DNA of 64,000 bases from Oxyruncus cristatus (taxonomy: Eukaryota; Chordata; Aves; Passeriformes; Cotingidae), in NCBI GenBank assembly GCA_013399855.1, contig VXAY01004345.1:802365-866364 (forward strand), read 5' to 3'. This document shows, piece after piece, positions 46,316 through 59,740 of the stretch. A program made the translations under genes and the position numbers. Positions within the stretch are counted from its first letter, which is position 1, and the number at the start of each line of letters is the position of its first letter. Under the pieces are notes generated by a model that worked only from the letters and a program-made list of their open reading frames with translations, did not search any database and was not told where the DNA came from.

Positions 46316-46551
46316 TTCTCACAAACGAATCACCCTGGCTGAACTACGTTAGGGATGCTTTAGCAGACTGCAAATTAGCATTAATTGCTAGAGGTTAAAC
46401 ATTTGAGGAAAGAGAATGTGTTAGCCAGTTCAACTGCAGGTGTCAATTGATCCTATTAATTAAGTTTACCTTTGTAAAATAATCAAGTTTTAAAGGTCTA
46501 TGAAAAGGCTCTGTTTTGCTCATATCTTCTTTGTGAAAAGATCATTAACAC

Positions 46552-47028
46552 TCAAGACACCAAGATCTCTGAATTGTGGGCAAAAAAACCTATGAGAGGT
46601 CCTGTGCTCATATTGCTCAAATTATTTACAAGATTCTCCTTCTCCATCACTATTTTTGCTTGTGCTACTGCACCATTTCTATCCAGAAAGGACAATAAAC
46701 CCCCGATGAAAATCTCCACTGGCATGGTCTTTTCAGATGGTAAGAGGGCACTGCTAAAAGACAGACTTAAAGCTGTTTTCTGCAATGTTTGCACCAGTAG
46801 AAATGTTCTTCCATCCTCTCCCAAGGTCCTCAGGCTCCCAGTGCTGTCCAGAAGGGGACACAGGTTTCCACTGACCCACTGTACAGAACCTTGAGCTCCC
46901 CCAGTTGCCAGGTACAACTCTGCCCCTGGCAGGCACTGTGATGCATCTTCCCTCCTCAGCAGGAGCAAGAAGAAACTTCCCATTGACCTTTCATCTTTTA
47001 AGCCTCTTTGGAGTATCCTTATTCCCAA
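46552..47028 (-). other. Unassigned 158-codon open frame in the upstream intron
   Basis: ATG-initiated minus-strand open frame with no internal stop and no CR1 overlap. The translation has mixed composition: a hydrophobic stretch near residues 18-24, then GAELYLATGGAQGSVQWV, and a C-terminal part containing MPVEIFIGGLLSFLDRNGA and ENLVNNLSNMS. I recognise no domain. It could be chance, a decayed retrotransposon piece or a retrocopy. The opposite strand is also open over 46574-46894, which favours simple stop-poor composition. I would not call it a gene. Confidence 0.2.
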
Positions 47029-47212
47029 AAAACCTTGCTCTGCCTACTCCTCCGTCAGCACCTCCTGTGTTACCTCTGGAAACAGGAAAGCAATTTCCCA
47101 AGAAAAACTTGTAATACCCTTAAAACATCCTATAAAAGAATGTGATTTAAGAGCCTTATGCTCTGATCTAATTTAAACATGCTTGGCTGGCCAGAAGTGG
47201 ATTATTTTTCAG

Positions 47213-47238
47213 AAAAAAAAAAGAAAAAAAAAAGAAGG
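47213..47238. repeat. Interrupted poly-A tract
   Basis: Two A runs separated by single G bases, ending in GAAGG. Simple sequence, possibly an old retroposon tail, but with no body recognised upstream. Confidence 0.8.
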
Positions 47239-49011
47239 TAAACCTACCATGGTCCTTTCTCAGGAGGAACTTGAGCATTTTTCATTACATGGTACTTCCA
47301 CCACTTTTACACCTGCCTGATTCCACACTCCCGAAAAGCCACTCCCTGCTCAGCTTGATATCCCAGCCAAGTGCAGAATTTGCACCAGTCTCCCAGTATC
47401 TCCCTTCCCATCCTCACACCATTTACCTCTTCCTCTCTCCTCTGCTTCTTTCTACTTAAGTTCCTGAAAATAAGGAGTGACAACCAGGCAGATAAACAGA
47501 GAATAAGATATCCCTATGGAATTTAGTATCAAATAGAGAGGGAATTAAGGTTATTGATGAAATGAAGTCTTTACTCATTTCAAATTTAGATGCTTAGGTT
47601 TTGCCTTTACTGAGCTTTATTCTAATAGAAAAGTCTAAGATATAAGTTGGCACAATAAAAAACAGTCTTATACTTTGAAAATCCAAACGGGGATGAGCTG
47701 TTCTGATCAGGTAAAAAAATCCCACATTTTCAGAGTGACTTTTGACTGTCTGTACCACTTATCTGAAAATCCACCTGAGGAAGCACTTCCTTCATGAAGC
47801 AAACTTTTCAATCACCAGGACCAGAGACCTCTGCAAATGTGTGGGCAGAGCTGCTGCCTGGACAGTAGGACCTGCTGTCAGGGGCTGAGAAGGGAATTTA
47901 GAACCTTCAGTGAAAGTATCAGAGTATAGTTACTATTGCATTTCATCCCGAACACACCATCCACACAAATCACATTACCAGGTGCCTCTGAGGCAGGATG
48001 GCTGTTCCCAAATTGATTGCTCAAACAGGCACTTTGCCACATCAGTAAACCCCTGCACACATTGCCAGGTCATTTGTCAAACTGATCATGGGAGAAGCCT
48101 CTCCTTTTTTTCCCTGCCTTCTGAAGGGAACCATCCCAGCACATCACTGGGGAAGGCCAAGCAAAACCCCCAAAAGGATGCAGAGAGATTTAGAGATGTG
48201 CATAATTATCCAAACATTTGCAGGAATACACAACAGCAAACAGCAGCAGCTAATCCCACAAAATCCTCCGAGAAAATAGGAAGATTTTTCACTCTCTGAA
48301 ACGTGGTAATGAAAAAACAATTCCCAGATGCTCCACCAGATGAAATCATCCTGTTTCAAAGTTTATCATCATATATGTTAAATGCATCGGTCCACTCTCA
48401 AGATTAGTGATAATGATCTTACATTTTTAATAGAGCCCTTCATCCAGGGGGATTTGATGTGAGCTTACACAGGCACTCCAGCATCGCTGCTCTACCTCTG
48501 ACTTGAGATGTGGCAGCTGTTTAATATCACTGCTTATGCTGCAAACAACACACTGTTGGACAGAATAAATAAAGGATGCTTACCAGAGGAAGGAGGTTGC
48601 ACAAAAGGCTCCCTCAACCCTTCACTCTTCCATAAAAGACCTCAAGAACAGACAAAAGGATGACCTGCACCTCTGGAAGGCAGGAGAACCATGAGGACCT
48701 ACAGCATTTTATATCTGTTGGGAAGCACATGCTGCACTTGAGGCAAAGACGTGGAACTGCAGCTGTCCTGACCCAACACAAGGACCATGGAGTGGAGCAG
48801 AGCCCCAGCCCCAGCAGAGCACTCATCACCACAGCTCACCCCCAGGAGAGGTCTGACCTTGGCACATGTTCAAACTGGCTGCAAACAATCCCCATGCTGT
48901 GGCCACGATGACCACCCAACAAGACCCCCAACCCTTGGACCATGTTGGCCTCCTTCACTTCCAAAGAGAAGGGCTGTGGTCAGAGAAGGTACTGGGATTA
49001 GTCTTCAAGAT

Positions 49012-49216
49012 CACACAGTCACAGAGTGCTCTGGGTGGGAAGGGACCTTAAAGCTCATCCAGTGCCACCCCCTGCCATGGGCAGGGACACCTTCCACCAG
49101 CCCAGGCTGCTCCAAGCCCCGTCCAGCCTGGCCTTGATCCAGGGGCAGCCACAGCTTCTCTGGCCAACCTGTGCCAGGGCCTCATCACCCTCAGAGGCAG
49201 GAATTACTTCCAAGAT
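49012..49216 (-). repeat. CR1 LINE 3'-end fragment with a small internal deletion
   Basis: Reverse complement: CACAGTCACAGAGTGCTCTG, GGTGGGAAGGGACCTTAAAG, CCATGGGCAGGGACACCTTC, GCTCCAAGCCCCGTCCAGCC, then TGGCCTTGATCCAGGGGCAG. The stretch that normally reads GGACACTTCCAGG between CCTT and GATCC is missing, so about 12 bases are deleted. It ends near AATTACTTCCAAGAT. Confidence 0.93.
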
Positions 49217-51619
49217 GATTGCATGAATATCCGATCAACATGGTGTGGCCAGGGAACAGATCCGAAGTCTGTAAGTTGTCATAAGTTCAACACTCATGTC
49301 ATCCCACGGCAACCTGAAAGGTGCAAAGACCACACAGCCGTGGGCTCTGCAAAGGGACAGTGCAGCCCCATCAGCCACAAACTGTGTATTTACCTAAACC
49401 CCCTCCTACTGCTGCTTTTTCCCCCATCCACTGCTCAGGTGGGAGCTGCACCACAGCAGATCCCCCTGCCTGTGATGGGCTGTGCCTCTAAATTTGGGCT
49501 CATTTCCTCCCCTGTGACACAGCCCCACAGGGCCATGGCAGGACAGGTCACCACATACAGAGCTGTGCTGCTGCCAGACACGTGAAATGCAAGCTGTGTC
49601 ACTGAAGTAGGAATGGAAAAGCAGGACCACCCCACTCCAGAACACTGTTCAAACTGACCTTGAACTACAATTTACAAACAAGGCCTTCCTCTTCCACTCT
49701 CAAGTGCAGCCCTGCAGCTTTTATCCCAGGTAACTGGAGATGGTTGGAGAGGAGCTGTTTAACCTCTTGGTCTTTCATTCATGAACAGTCAGCAGAAAGT
49801 AACGACACAGAGAAAAGTCAGTGAGTCATTACTGGAGCTACAGCACGAAATCAAGTGCAAGTGAAAGAGGAAACCTTCCAATTGATTTTAACAGGTTTTG
49901 AATTAAGCTCCTCAAACTGGAGAGCAGAACTGAAGAGATGCACAGCCTAGCAGACCCAATGTCACCACGAGAGATGATATTACCAACCCCCAACAAAAAA
50001 CTGTAGTGAAGGGCATGTGGGAACACTGTGATTGACGTACCAAAGTGGGAGGTGCTGCAGGTTTTCAGTTCTGCATTCTTTACTTTGTTCTTTTGTGCAA
50101 AGATAAGCTCAAGCCACAGATATTGTTGGGGCTTTGACCCTCCTTACACACCTGTAAGTCTTCCCAAAGAAATATTCCCAGAAAAATAACTGTAGCTTGC
50201 TGTTAACACTCTGGTCTGAAGGCTTAGCATGGCACACAGCCACTCTTTCCTCATCACGCAAGCTGAGGCCAGACTAATCAATAACAGCTTCTTCATGCCA
50301 ATGAATTCAAACCAGCAGTTTGTTTTTAAAATGAAAAGTTACTGAAACAGAACTAAATATTGCCTAAATCAAATTAGCTGCAGCAGCAATAAATAATTAA
50401 AAGTAATAAACTGGTTCATAAATAGAGAACATAATTTAATTAATTTTACCACCACGTATAGAAATATCAATACTGCAGAGAGATGGAGCTTATGGGAAAG
50501 CAGGGAGCTCAGGCAGTTTTGCATCCACACACATGCAGCACAACAGCAAAATAATTGTGTATATATGTATAAATATAAATCAAGTCCAAGCATTAATAGA
50601 GTACTTTGGAAATATAAGTAGCTGTTGAGAGGCAGATAACTGGCTCGAGCAGGAAGACACTGTGGATGTGATACACGTTTTGCAAAGCTGAGGGACAGAT
50701 AAGAAGGACAGAGCAGGATGAGTTATTTGAGGTAAAATCTTCCCCAGCTGCAGATAAGGAGCCGTGCTCACGATCTATCCCTGCCCATGCCACACATGCC
50801 CTTTCCCATGTTGCCCACGACCACAGACAAATCTGTAAAGGCTTCCTCCTCCAGGTAGGGAACAGGAGGAAAACCAGGACAGTCAGGACTGAAATAATGA
50901 TGAGCAGGTGGGTTCCTGCCACGTCTCCCTGGCTCCAGCATCACTGCATTCACACTGGATGCAGCCATAAGCTCCCAACCCCTGCTTCCTGCACCCCCAG
51001 GATTTGGGGGCTCTTGGTTTCACTGAATGGAAGAGCACAGACAGTCATGAAATTAGACTGGTTTTCTGTCTGAACTTCCTATCTGTAAGAAAAAAGTAGC
51101 TGTGCGTACTCATGTTCTTCTTTCAGGACTCTGGATCACACGCACACACATCTGCCTCTCCTTCAAACCAAAGCAAAACCTTTAGGGATAAGTAAATTCT
51201 GTTGAAATAATGAAATACAAAACTGAAGAGATTTTGCAAATGTCAGCTGCAGAGTATTGCTCCAGTACTGTGGTATTAACAAAGCCTCCCTCTGTTCAAA
51301 AAAAAGTTGTTACAAAGTACCAGGATAACACTGAGTTACCTCGGGGTGTTGAAATGTTTTCTGTTTGTTTCTAAGGAAGGTAAGTGCAGCAATCTCATCT
51401 CTTGCTCAGTGGAAAGCACTGCCTTCCCCTGAGGGAGCTGTGAGAAGCTGTTCTGCAGAGCTGTGTTTCACAGGGTACAAAGCCATTGGAGGCTGGTCTG
51501 TACCACAGAAACACCCATCCAAAATAACTCAGCACAGCTAAGCAGGAAAGTCATACCCAGTCTGACAGCGAGTTCTGTCCAACTCCACTCCAGCACCCTC
51601 GGTGCTACTTGTTCAAGTC
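49217..51619. other. Unique intronic DNA upstream of the SINE
   Basis: AT-rich at 50340-50480, with repeated TTAATTAATT-like words. A short ACACGCACACACA run lies near 51137. No gene visible. Confidence 0.5.
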
Positions 51620-51759
51620 CCTGAGATCAGCCCAGCTGGCCTGAGCCTGGTGCTAACATTGCCAAGCTTGAGGGTTTGATCCCTCTATGGGCTGCTCAGT
51701 TCAGAGTTGGACTCGATGATCCTTGCGGGTCCTTCCAACTCGGAATATTCTGTGATTCC
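51620..51759 (+). mobile_element. tRNA-Ile-derived SINE with CR1-like 3' tail (TguSINE1-like)
   Basis: The 5' half resembles an isoleucine tRNA. An A-box-like TCAGCCCAGCTGG lies at about 51627-51639, then TGGTGCTAACATTGCCAAGC over the anticodon-arm position, then a B-box-like GGTTTGATCC near 51673. This is followed by CTCTATGGGC, the end of the acceptor-side match. The 3' half (GAGTTGGACTCGATGATCCT, then TCCTTCCAACTCGGAATATT and CTGTGATTC) is a CR1-type tail that would let CR1 reverse transcriptase move it. This matches my memory of TguSINE1 from songbirds. Mutations in the cloverleaf make it a retroposed copy, not a working tRNA gene. Confidence 0.82.
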
Positions 51760-54700
51760 GTGGATGGAAGTTCAGGGAGGGTTATTGGAAGGGGGGCAGT
51801 AACGTTTAACCCAGGAGGGTGCTGGTCCTGGAAGTGCTGAGATGTTGAACTGTGTCCCTTTTTCTCTCCCTTGCTCCGAGGGACACTCTGGACACAGACC
51901 CCACCAAGGCTGTCCCTCAGACCTGGCTCGGGCAGTACCACGAACCAGGCATTTCATCACTATTCACTGCACACAGCTGCCTCCCTCTGTATGTTCTGCA
52001 TGATCTCTCCAGCCGCCGACAAATCGGCAGAGCAAGCAGCTAAAGGCCAAATTTGCGAGCAGAGCCGAGACACCAGTCCCAGTGCTGTGCTGGAGATGGA
52101 GCCAGTGGGCTGGGGGAGCCACGGCAGCCCCACAGCTACGCTCAGCCTGGGGGCAAGGGCCACGGCTTCCAGGGAAATCTGGGGCAGGAGGACAGCTTTC
52201 CATGCAGAAGTGAGGCCAGTAGTACCCTGCAGACAGGAGCACACAGAGATCTTTCAGCAGGGAAGGGACGCCAACGTGACATGACATGCCAAAACCCCTG
52301 GGTTCTCCTTCAGAGTGCACCTAAGGATGTCAAAGCTTTCCTCTTTTGAGTTCCTCAACAGGAAAGCCACTGGCTCCAAATACGCACACACGAAAAACAA
52401 TGGAAAGTACCAGTAAGCACCAGCAGCTGCCCAGTAAATAGCTTTTGCAGGGAGCAAATCCATCTCCCAGGCTCCTGGCTTCACTGCCTCACCTCCATGA
52501 GTAACTAAGTCAATCAGGATTTAGATCTGTAAACCCGACTAGACCTGCTTTGGCCTTTCCAAGCACTTGGTTCTCTTTCGTTCCACTCACTCCTCCCTTT
52601 CAGCTTTTCTATTATTTATGGGATAGAAATTGGGATCTCTCTCACCCTCCTGCACCTCCCTCCTAGTTTCCCTCCCTGCAGCAAGCAGGGTCCTTGGCAG
52701 CCTTTCCATTCTGCTGTTGCTGCTTCCATGGGGGATCCTGTGAACTTCCCTTTAGCCAGCAAGTTCCCTTCCAGAGGAGAGCTTTAACACTCTTTCTGAA
52801 GAGCCTTGAAGAATCCCTTTCCCTGCCCACCCACATCTGATGCAATATTGCAGAGCAAGCACAGTGGGAACCAGAGACATTTTAATTGGGTTCCCAAAGC
52901 CCTAATTCTCCATGTAATTTTACACTTGACATCTGAGAGCATCAGTCTGGAACTATGTTGGGGACAGGAGCTCTGCTGGGTGAAGGACCAGAGAACACAG
53001 CAGATGATGGCCTTCACCAAGCACTGAGGTCCCCACAGGGCACAGAACCTCTCTGAGCTTCTGGTGGGCAAACTGTGCTCCTGCCACATGGGACAACAGT
53101 CTTGGTGTCAGCCTGCCCAGCCCTCCTGTCCCAATAACCTGCAGGAAGATGTGTCCTGCAGACCCTGCGTGTGCTGCTGAGGAGTGTTCAGCCCCCCCAC
53201 ATCAATGCCAGACGAGCTCTGACCCAACCATCAAACCAGCAATTTTAGCAGCTCCCTTTACCTGCCTCTGCCACCGACCCACAAAGTGTCATCAACTGAA
53301 CCTGGGCGGAAAGCAAAGCACATCCCTGGCACACACAGAGCTTGATTTTAGAGACCAAAATACTCCAACCACCCCACACAGTGTTTCTAACTTTACTCAG
53401 TGTTATCCCTGTTTCACACATGAGAAAGGTTACTTGCTGTGATTAACATAACACAGTGGCTTTCAGGGTAAAAACCCAACCGTCAGTAAAATCCAATACA
53501 AAATGCTGAAATCCATCTGAGAATATGCAGTAATCAACAAAAATATACAAAAAAATCCTGTCATTTTCAAAGTTGTGTGAATTATTTCTAAATAATTAGT
53601 ATTAGGTAATAATAATTAGGTATTAGACCCACGGTAGTCAAGATACATCTTAGGGCCTCCAAACCCATTAAGACCAAACAACAGGTTTATCAGTTACACC
53701 CTGACTAGCCAAAGTAAAGCAATTTATTGATGAAATAACACACACAAACTCAGTAAATCCAAACATTCAGCACAAGCAGTGCTGATACAGGACAAAGCAC
53801 TGGAGCAGCAGCATCCCAGAGGAACCAGCATCTCCCTGCTGCTCCTTCCAAAGCTCTGCCTGCTTTCCCCCTTACAACTTGTATTAGATCAATTGGTATC
53901 ACCCTCCCTTTACACTTCCCTCATTGAAACCACGATAAAGGCACAAAAGAGCAACCCAATGAGTTTTGTGCACAGAGGAATCACCGAGACTAGCAGAGCT
54001 CCAGGAATCAATAGGGGTATTTCTAACCACTCTCATAAATTTCTTCTTTGTTGCTGCTACGGGAAGCACCAGAACAGATAAAGCCTGTGGGGCACCAGCA
54101 GAGTCTAGTTCGTGGTATTTTGGTTTGCTTCCTCAAAAGCTTTAGTAAGACGTGGCACGGCAGGGACAGGGTCATGGCTCGTGGCCTGCAATACATCAGC
54201 CACTTTGCTGTGCTCCTAAATCTTAACAACAAAATGCAAACAACAGCAAGAAACAGTAGCAGAAGCTCCTTCCTGTGCATTTTCCTCCTCCAGGAGATAC
54301 ACTGAAAACGTGCTACACTTTAGTCCCTCCTTGAGAGAAGAGCCTTCTCATCACCTGAAAAAACATCACTTTTTCAGACAAATAATAATCCAGCTACACA
54401 AGTAATTGTAGGACTGCACCTCTCACTAATACCAGCCCATCCCACTCAGGGGCTCATGTCTGTCTTGCAAACTACGTGACCCCAATTACAGGGAAAATAC
54501 TCCAAGACACACTGCAGTGTTGCAGGATATTCTGCTGCTTTGGTTTCTTGCCTTTTTGCCTAATACATGCACACAAATGTAATTATTTTGAGTTCAGAGT
54601 CAACAGGGCTGGATCAGCGCCGATGACTGACTCCCATGGCAGGTAGCAAGACCTAAAGGAATCACTTCCACTCTGATGAAAAAGACACATCCTGACTATC

Positions 54701-57700
54701 AGATTACAGGATACTGACATTTGTGATAGTATTATAAAGTTAAAGATTATAATAATTAGGTTTCAGCTGATTTTATCTCAGAAATCATACCAGCTTTGGT
54801 GATGTTTGCACTCCAGTGAACCCTGTTTTCACGTGTTTTTCCCTATCAGAGGATGCAGAAGAAGGAAATCTTAGGGGGGAAATGCCTCACTGAAGAAGTG
54901 ATTATAACTTTTTAACTTCTCCTATCAGAATTAATCATTATTAAATCCTGAATGAGGTCTTGGGGCAAGAAACAAGGAGGGAATTGCAGCTAAACCCATC
55001 AGCTCTCAGTGCCAGCTGGCAGCCTGGCTGCACCCACAGCATCCACGGGCACAGATCTGGGATCTGGGACTGCAGGATCACACCCTGACAAACATCACCT
55101 GGGCTCAGTACCTGCTCCATTAATTTTAATTTCTGACAACCCAGCTCACAAGTAAGACCTAACTCTGGGCAAAACAGTACCCCAGACAGCTACTGTGAGA
55201 CCTTCCACCACACTTATCTTTATTTTTTTCACTCAGAAAGGAAAGATTGGGAAAACAAACAAACAGAAAGAAAAGACGAAGGAGATAAGGCTGGGAGACC
55301 TGAAAGCCATTTTTATCCTAATAGCTGGCAAACACACATCATTAGATTCTGATAGCAAGTAAAAAAGATTGTGTTTACAGTTACTTTAAAACCAGCAAAT
55401 CCTGTCCAAGAATAAAGGGAGTGAATCCACTATCTGACAGTTGCCATTAATGTTCTAGACCTGATGAACTGCTCCTGTGCTCAACAGCTTCCCAAATTTC
55501 CTTCTCTCTCAGCTGGCCTAGTAAAAGATATTTCTTTTCCCTACAAACCTTGACCTTCATATTCTAGTACCTGATAAATAACCAGCACAGAAAACTGATT
55601 TTTATCTGAATTTAAAAAAGAAAGTTTGTGCGTTCTCTCAAGGACTAACTGAACCTTGTTAAACAAAACCCAACCCTTTGGCTTTAGAAAACTTTCCCTG
55701 TAGCTCATGGGTATATTCCTGGAAACCTCAGATCATCTTCTGGTCACATGGCACTGCCTGTGGGAAAACAGTGGTAGCACCAGGAACGTTTCCAGTAATT
55801 AAAAAGAAATACAAGGATAGGTGGTATGCAGAAAATAAGACTTATTTTTACAGCAGCATGTGTAGCATCCAACAGCAAGGAATTTATTTCACTGCAGATC
55901 TAGACAATGCTCATGAAGAAGCAAAAATCTGAACTCATTCCTTCTCCCCAGAAGTAAACAAAAATAGTAAAAGAACTTAGTTGTATTTAAGTCAGCACAA
56001 GTCCCAGTTTTAATAATTATTAGTTCACCTTATTCTTGCTTTTATGGACTTTAGCTAGAAGTAAAGCCAGGGGGTGCCTCTTTCCATGTTGGAGATGGGA
56101 TTTTGCAACTGAGATAAAACCATCTAGTTTGGGGTTGGGTTTCTGCCTGTTGATTTCAGCTGAAAACTCAACAGAGCAGTTCTGGCCAACTGCCTTTAAC
56201 GACTCCATGACCTAAAGCCCCTGGAGCAGCACAGACACTCAGAGCCCTCACCCCAGCACTGAGCAGCCAGCACAGGGCTTTGGGAGAGCTCCCAGGGACA
56301 CCAGGTGCTGGATCAGTGGCTGCGCTCCAGGACCTTAGAGGCCTTTTCCAGCCTTGACACTTCCACATTTCCAGGATCCCCTCCCTCTCCGAGCCAGACC
56401 TGCAGACAAAAGCTCCATCCCCAAAGCTGCCGAGGAGAATTTTAAGCCAGCAGAGGAGTGTTTGTTTGTGCTAAGAAAAAGATTTAATGTCTAAATTAGG
56501 TAAGGGCACTGTGCTTGGCTCCCCCTGCCAGAGCAGTGGGGCATTAATGGCTCTCCCCCTGGAGCTGGATCTCTCCAGAGGGCCCCTCCAACACCCGCCT
56601 GTGCTGATCAGCACATCAGCAGCGGGGGCACGCTCTGCCCTGCCCCCAGCCAGCTTCCTGCAAGGAATCCGACTGCTGCTCTGACAGGAACCCTCCTGTC
56701 CCGTGGGAATACACTGAAAGAATGAACAACACGTTGGGTTTAAGGAAGGGCTGAAAATTATTGCTACAAAATCAGGCAAGTGCAATGAAAACTCCGCCGT
56801 TAAAGGACTGAGCCAATATTGGCTCCTCCACACACAGGAGAATAAGTTGGGCACTTTTAATGGTTTTCATCATGTTCCTGATGCTGAATGAATACAACAA
56901 AATGTGTTTTGCTTATATCCATCCCACTATTAATTGCTGTGACGTCTGGAACTGGAAATAATCCCACAGGTTTCCCAAAGAGAAAAATCCATGTTTGTCA
57001 GAGGTGCTCAGCGAGGGCAGCAGTGCTGTTCTCTCAACCAGCCTCTCACTCTCCACTGAACAAACATCATCCTGCAAAATAATCACATTAGAGCTTCTGC
57101 CTGCTGGAAAGGCAGAGGGGTGAAAGCAAAGACAGAGCTGTAACTATTATTTCTGGTTTAGAATACTAGAGGGTGCTCAGATAAGGATGCCTGAACGATG
57201 ATGGGGTCATCTAATCAGAGGGAACACAGCTCAGCCATAATAAACAAGGCCTGATGAACACAATTCCTTTGAAGAGGAAATTGCAATACCTGATACACAG
57301 ATCAGACAGGATTTGTTCTGGTGATGTTCTCTATATTGGGAGAACATTAAAAAGAGGGTAAAGAGTCACTCTCAGCATTGTCTCACTTTCAATCAGGAAT
57401 CTTTCTGAAGTTCACTCAGAGCCCAATTAATCCACCAGCATCTCCACACTTCCCAGGACACATTAGGGTGACCCAGTGATAATTCCAACTGCGTGACTTA
57501 CCAAAAATGCTCACTTAGCATTGCCTCTAACCCAGCTGACCTGCTTGGAATATATAAAGAGGTGTTGTCCAAATGCAAAGCTCCCCATGCAGGATGTATT
57601 TATTATATTTCCAAATAGAAAAGAGAGGCTCTCTACTGTTCCTGCTTCTTTATTGCTACCTCTGTGTGAGACTTCTCTCTAATTAAGATGCCTTGTAGTA

Positions 57701-59740
57701 CTGAGGAGCAGTCAGGGCTTCCAGGATAATTTAATGTATTGTAAGGGCTTTGGCTTATTCCTCATGCTGTGCCTTACAGTAAGGACTTGCTCCTTACTGG
57801 TTTTGAGACCAGCAGCCCAGTGGGAGGTGTGACAGTCCTTTACCCAGCACAAAACTCTGCAGCCCAGGCTGGCCAGTTCATCCCCACGATGGGAAACCCC
57901 AAACTGGTTTTACAGGAATGGCATGAGCCTTCTCTCCAGCTGCTCATTCCAAAGCCAGCATCCAGAACCAGCACGCTGGTGCAGCCCCCCCGAGCCCCTC
58001 TCTGACAGACCCACTCACAGGCTCACCCACAGCTCAGCTGCTGCTGCTGAGGGTCACTGCTCACAGTTAGGACAGAGTTAGAACACACTTCATTTCAGGG
58101 TTCTCCACGGGTCATGCAGTTGCTATCTGCTTGGACAGTGTTCAGATGCAGCTTTGATCCCCACTCCTGCTCACCAGGCAAGTCCCATCAGCACCTTTGG
58201 GTGCACACACAGGCACCTCACACCCTGGGACATCTGCTCCAACCACAGCCACCCTCTCTGCTCACAAACAGGTGTTTTCCCACAAAAATGTCTCTGACAA
58301 TGGATCATCCCCCACTGACACGTGTGCCAACAGAGCTGGACGTGCTGATAACAGCAGAGAAGCTGCACAGGGCTGCTTCCCATGCCTGGCTTCACTGACC
58401 CTATTCCCAGGGAATAGGGGTTGCCACTACATTGATTCTGCTAAAAGCAGCTGATGAACTTTGGTATTTAATGGGCAATAAGAGCTAAACATGACTATTA
58501 CATACTTAAAGGAAAAATAATAATTTTGGAAAAATAAATATGGGTAACAAAGAAAGAATTCTGTGGAAAACCAACTTTAGAAAGGATAATTAAAATAAAA
58601 ATAAATCTAACTTAAATAGCATAGAGCAAAGTTATTCTTTAAAACATTCAGATATGAAAAGTAATGAAAATGATCTGAATGAAAACAGGCAATTCACATC
58701 ACAGAATTCCAACCAGAAGCAGGGGCACTGCATGACACTGTCACCTGCTTTGCACTTGCAATGAGAAACTAAATTGAAATCTTATGACACTCTGAAAAAC
58801 TTACAGTTCTGCAGATGGAAAACACAACTTCTTTTTTTCTTGTATATTTTATTTTCCAAGCTAGAGCATGCTATCTGCTCTTTATGCTACTATCTGCTGG
58901 CTGCACAGGGTGGGTTTGAGTTGTGGCCTCTGCAACAGGGACACCTCATCAGACAGAACTCAGCTGTTCAGCAGAAAGCAGGCACATCTTAACCTCCCCA
59001 AAACTGAAACAGCAGAAAGAATGACAGACATACCACCTGCGAGGGAGAGGCAAGGATAAGGAGGAGAAGGGACAAAACATGAGGATCATTCTCATGCTAC
59101 TCCATGAACACACACAGTGCCCATTCATTGCCTGTTCTATGCAAAACAACAAACTTCTCTAATATTCTTCAAAAGATCTCATCAAACACAACAAGCAAGC
59201 AGCATGGTATGGATAAATAAGTCCTGCCTCGTGACAAACAAGGAAATATTTATGGAAGGCTATTAAACTTGGATTACTGAGACACTGGAGCAGTTGCAGA
59301 GTAGCCAATCAGCTCTGCTGACTAAATACATATTTATAAATGCTTTAGCTGTTTTATTTACCCAATGGACCAAAATGGCTTATTCATTCTGTTCTGGTTT
59401 TATTTGGGTCTATCAAGTACAGTAAATGTGCAGTTAGGTGCATAATAAAAACTGCTTTAGAAAAGTAATTACATTACCTTACACACAGTAGATTTTTCTT
59501 TCCCAAGCACCAGGAACAACTGGACCATTTCACAGGCTCCTAAGTTCTTATTAAAAATATACTGACACACACTAATTACTGATCTGAAATCTTGCTTAGG
59601 AATGTAAAGTCCAAAGGAAACATTTACAAACCAAGCAGGGTCCCCTGAAAAGCACTAATTTAAGCAGAGTACTTGCTATGGCAGCAGCCAGGGACAAGGG
59701 CATGGCACCAACCACGCGAGCAGTTCCTGCTCCACATCCT
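51760..59740. other. Unique intronic DNA, no gene seen
   Basis: About 8 kb with no confident repeat apart from a possible CR1 scrap at 56325. GC rises at 52050-52260 and 56560-56660 without an exon I can support. AT-rich at 53560-53640 and 58480-58680. Confidence 0.5.
56325..56370 (+). repeat. Possible CR1 3'-terminal fragment
   Basis: GGACCTTAGAGGCCTTTTCC then AGCCTTGACACTTCC resembles the GATCTTAGAGGTCTTTTCCAACC end of one CR1 type, as at 4270-4300. Only a few dozen bases and no terminal octamer, so this is tentative. Confidence 0.35.

Larger units (their letters stand above)
42454..49011. other. Unique intronic DNA with two orphan open frames
   Basis: Contains minus-strand open frames of 172 codons (43947-44465) and 158 codons (46552-47028), neither with a recognised domain. 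The AT-rich block at 45380-45700 is complex rather than simple-repeat. Confidence 0.45.

Noticed and set aside
50593..50922. Minus-strand frame beginning with a hydrophobic, signal-peptide-like stretch, considered as the missing N-terminal exon
   Set aside because: There is no matching downstream linker, no phase-1 donor I can support, and no resemblance to the known FSTL4 or FSTL5 N-terminal region.
51625..51700. Functional tRNA-Ile gene
   Set aside because: The tRNA-like region is mutated in the arms and fused to a CR1-type tail, so it is a SINE head rather than a working tRNA gene.
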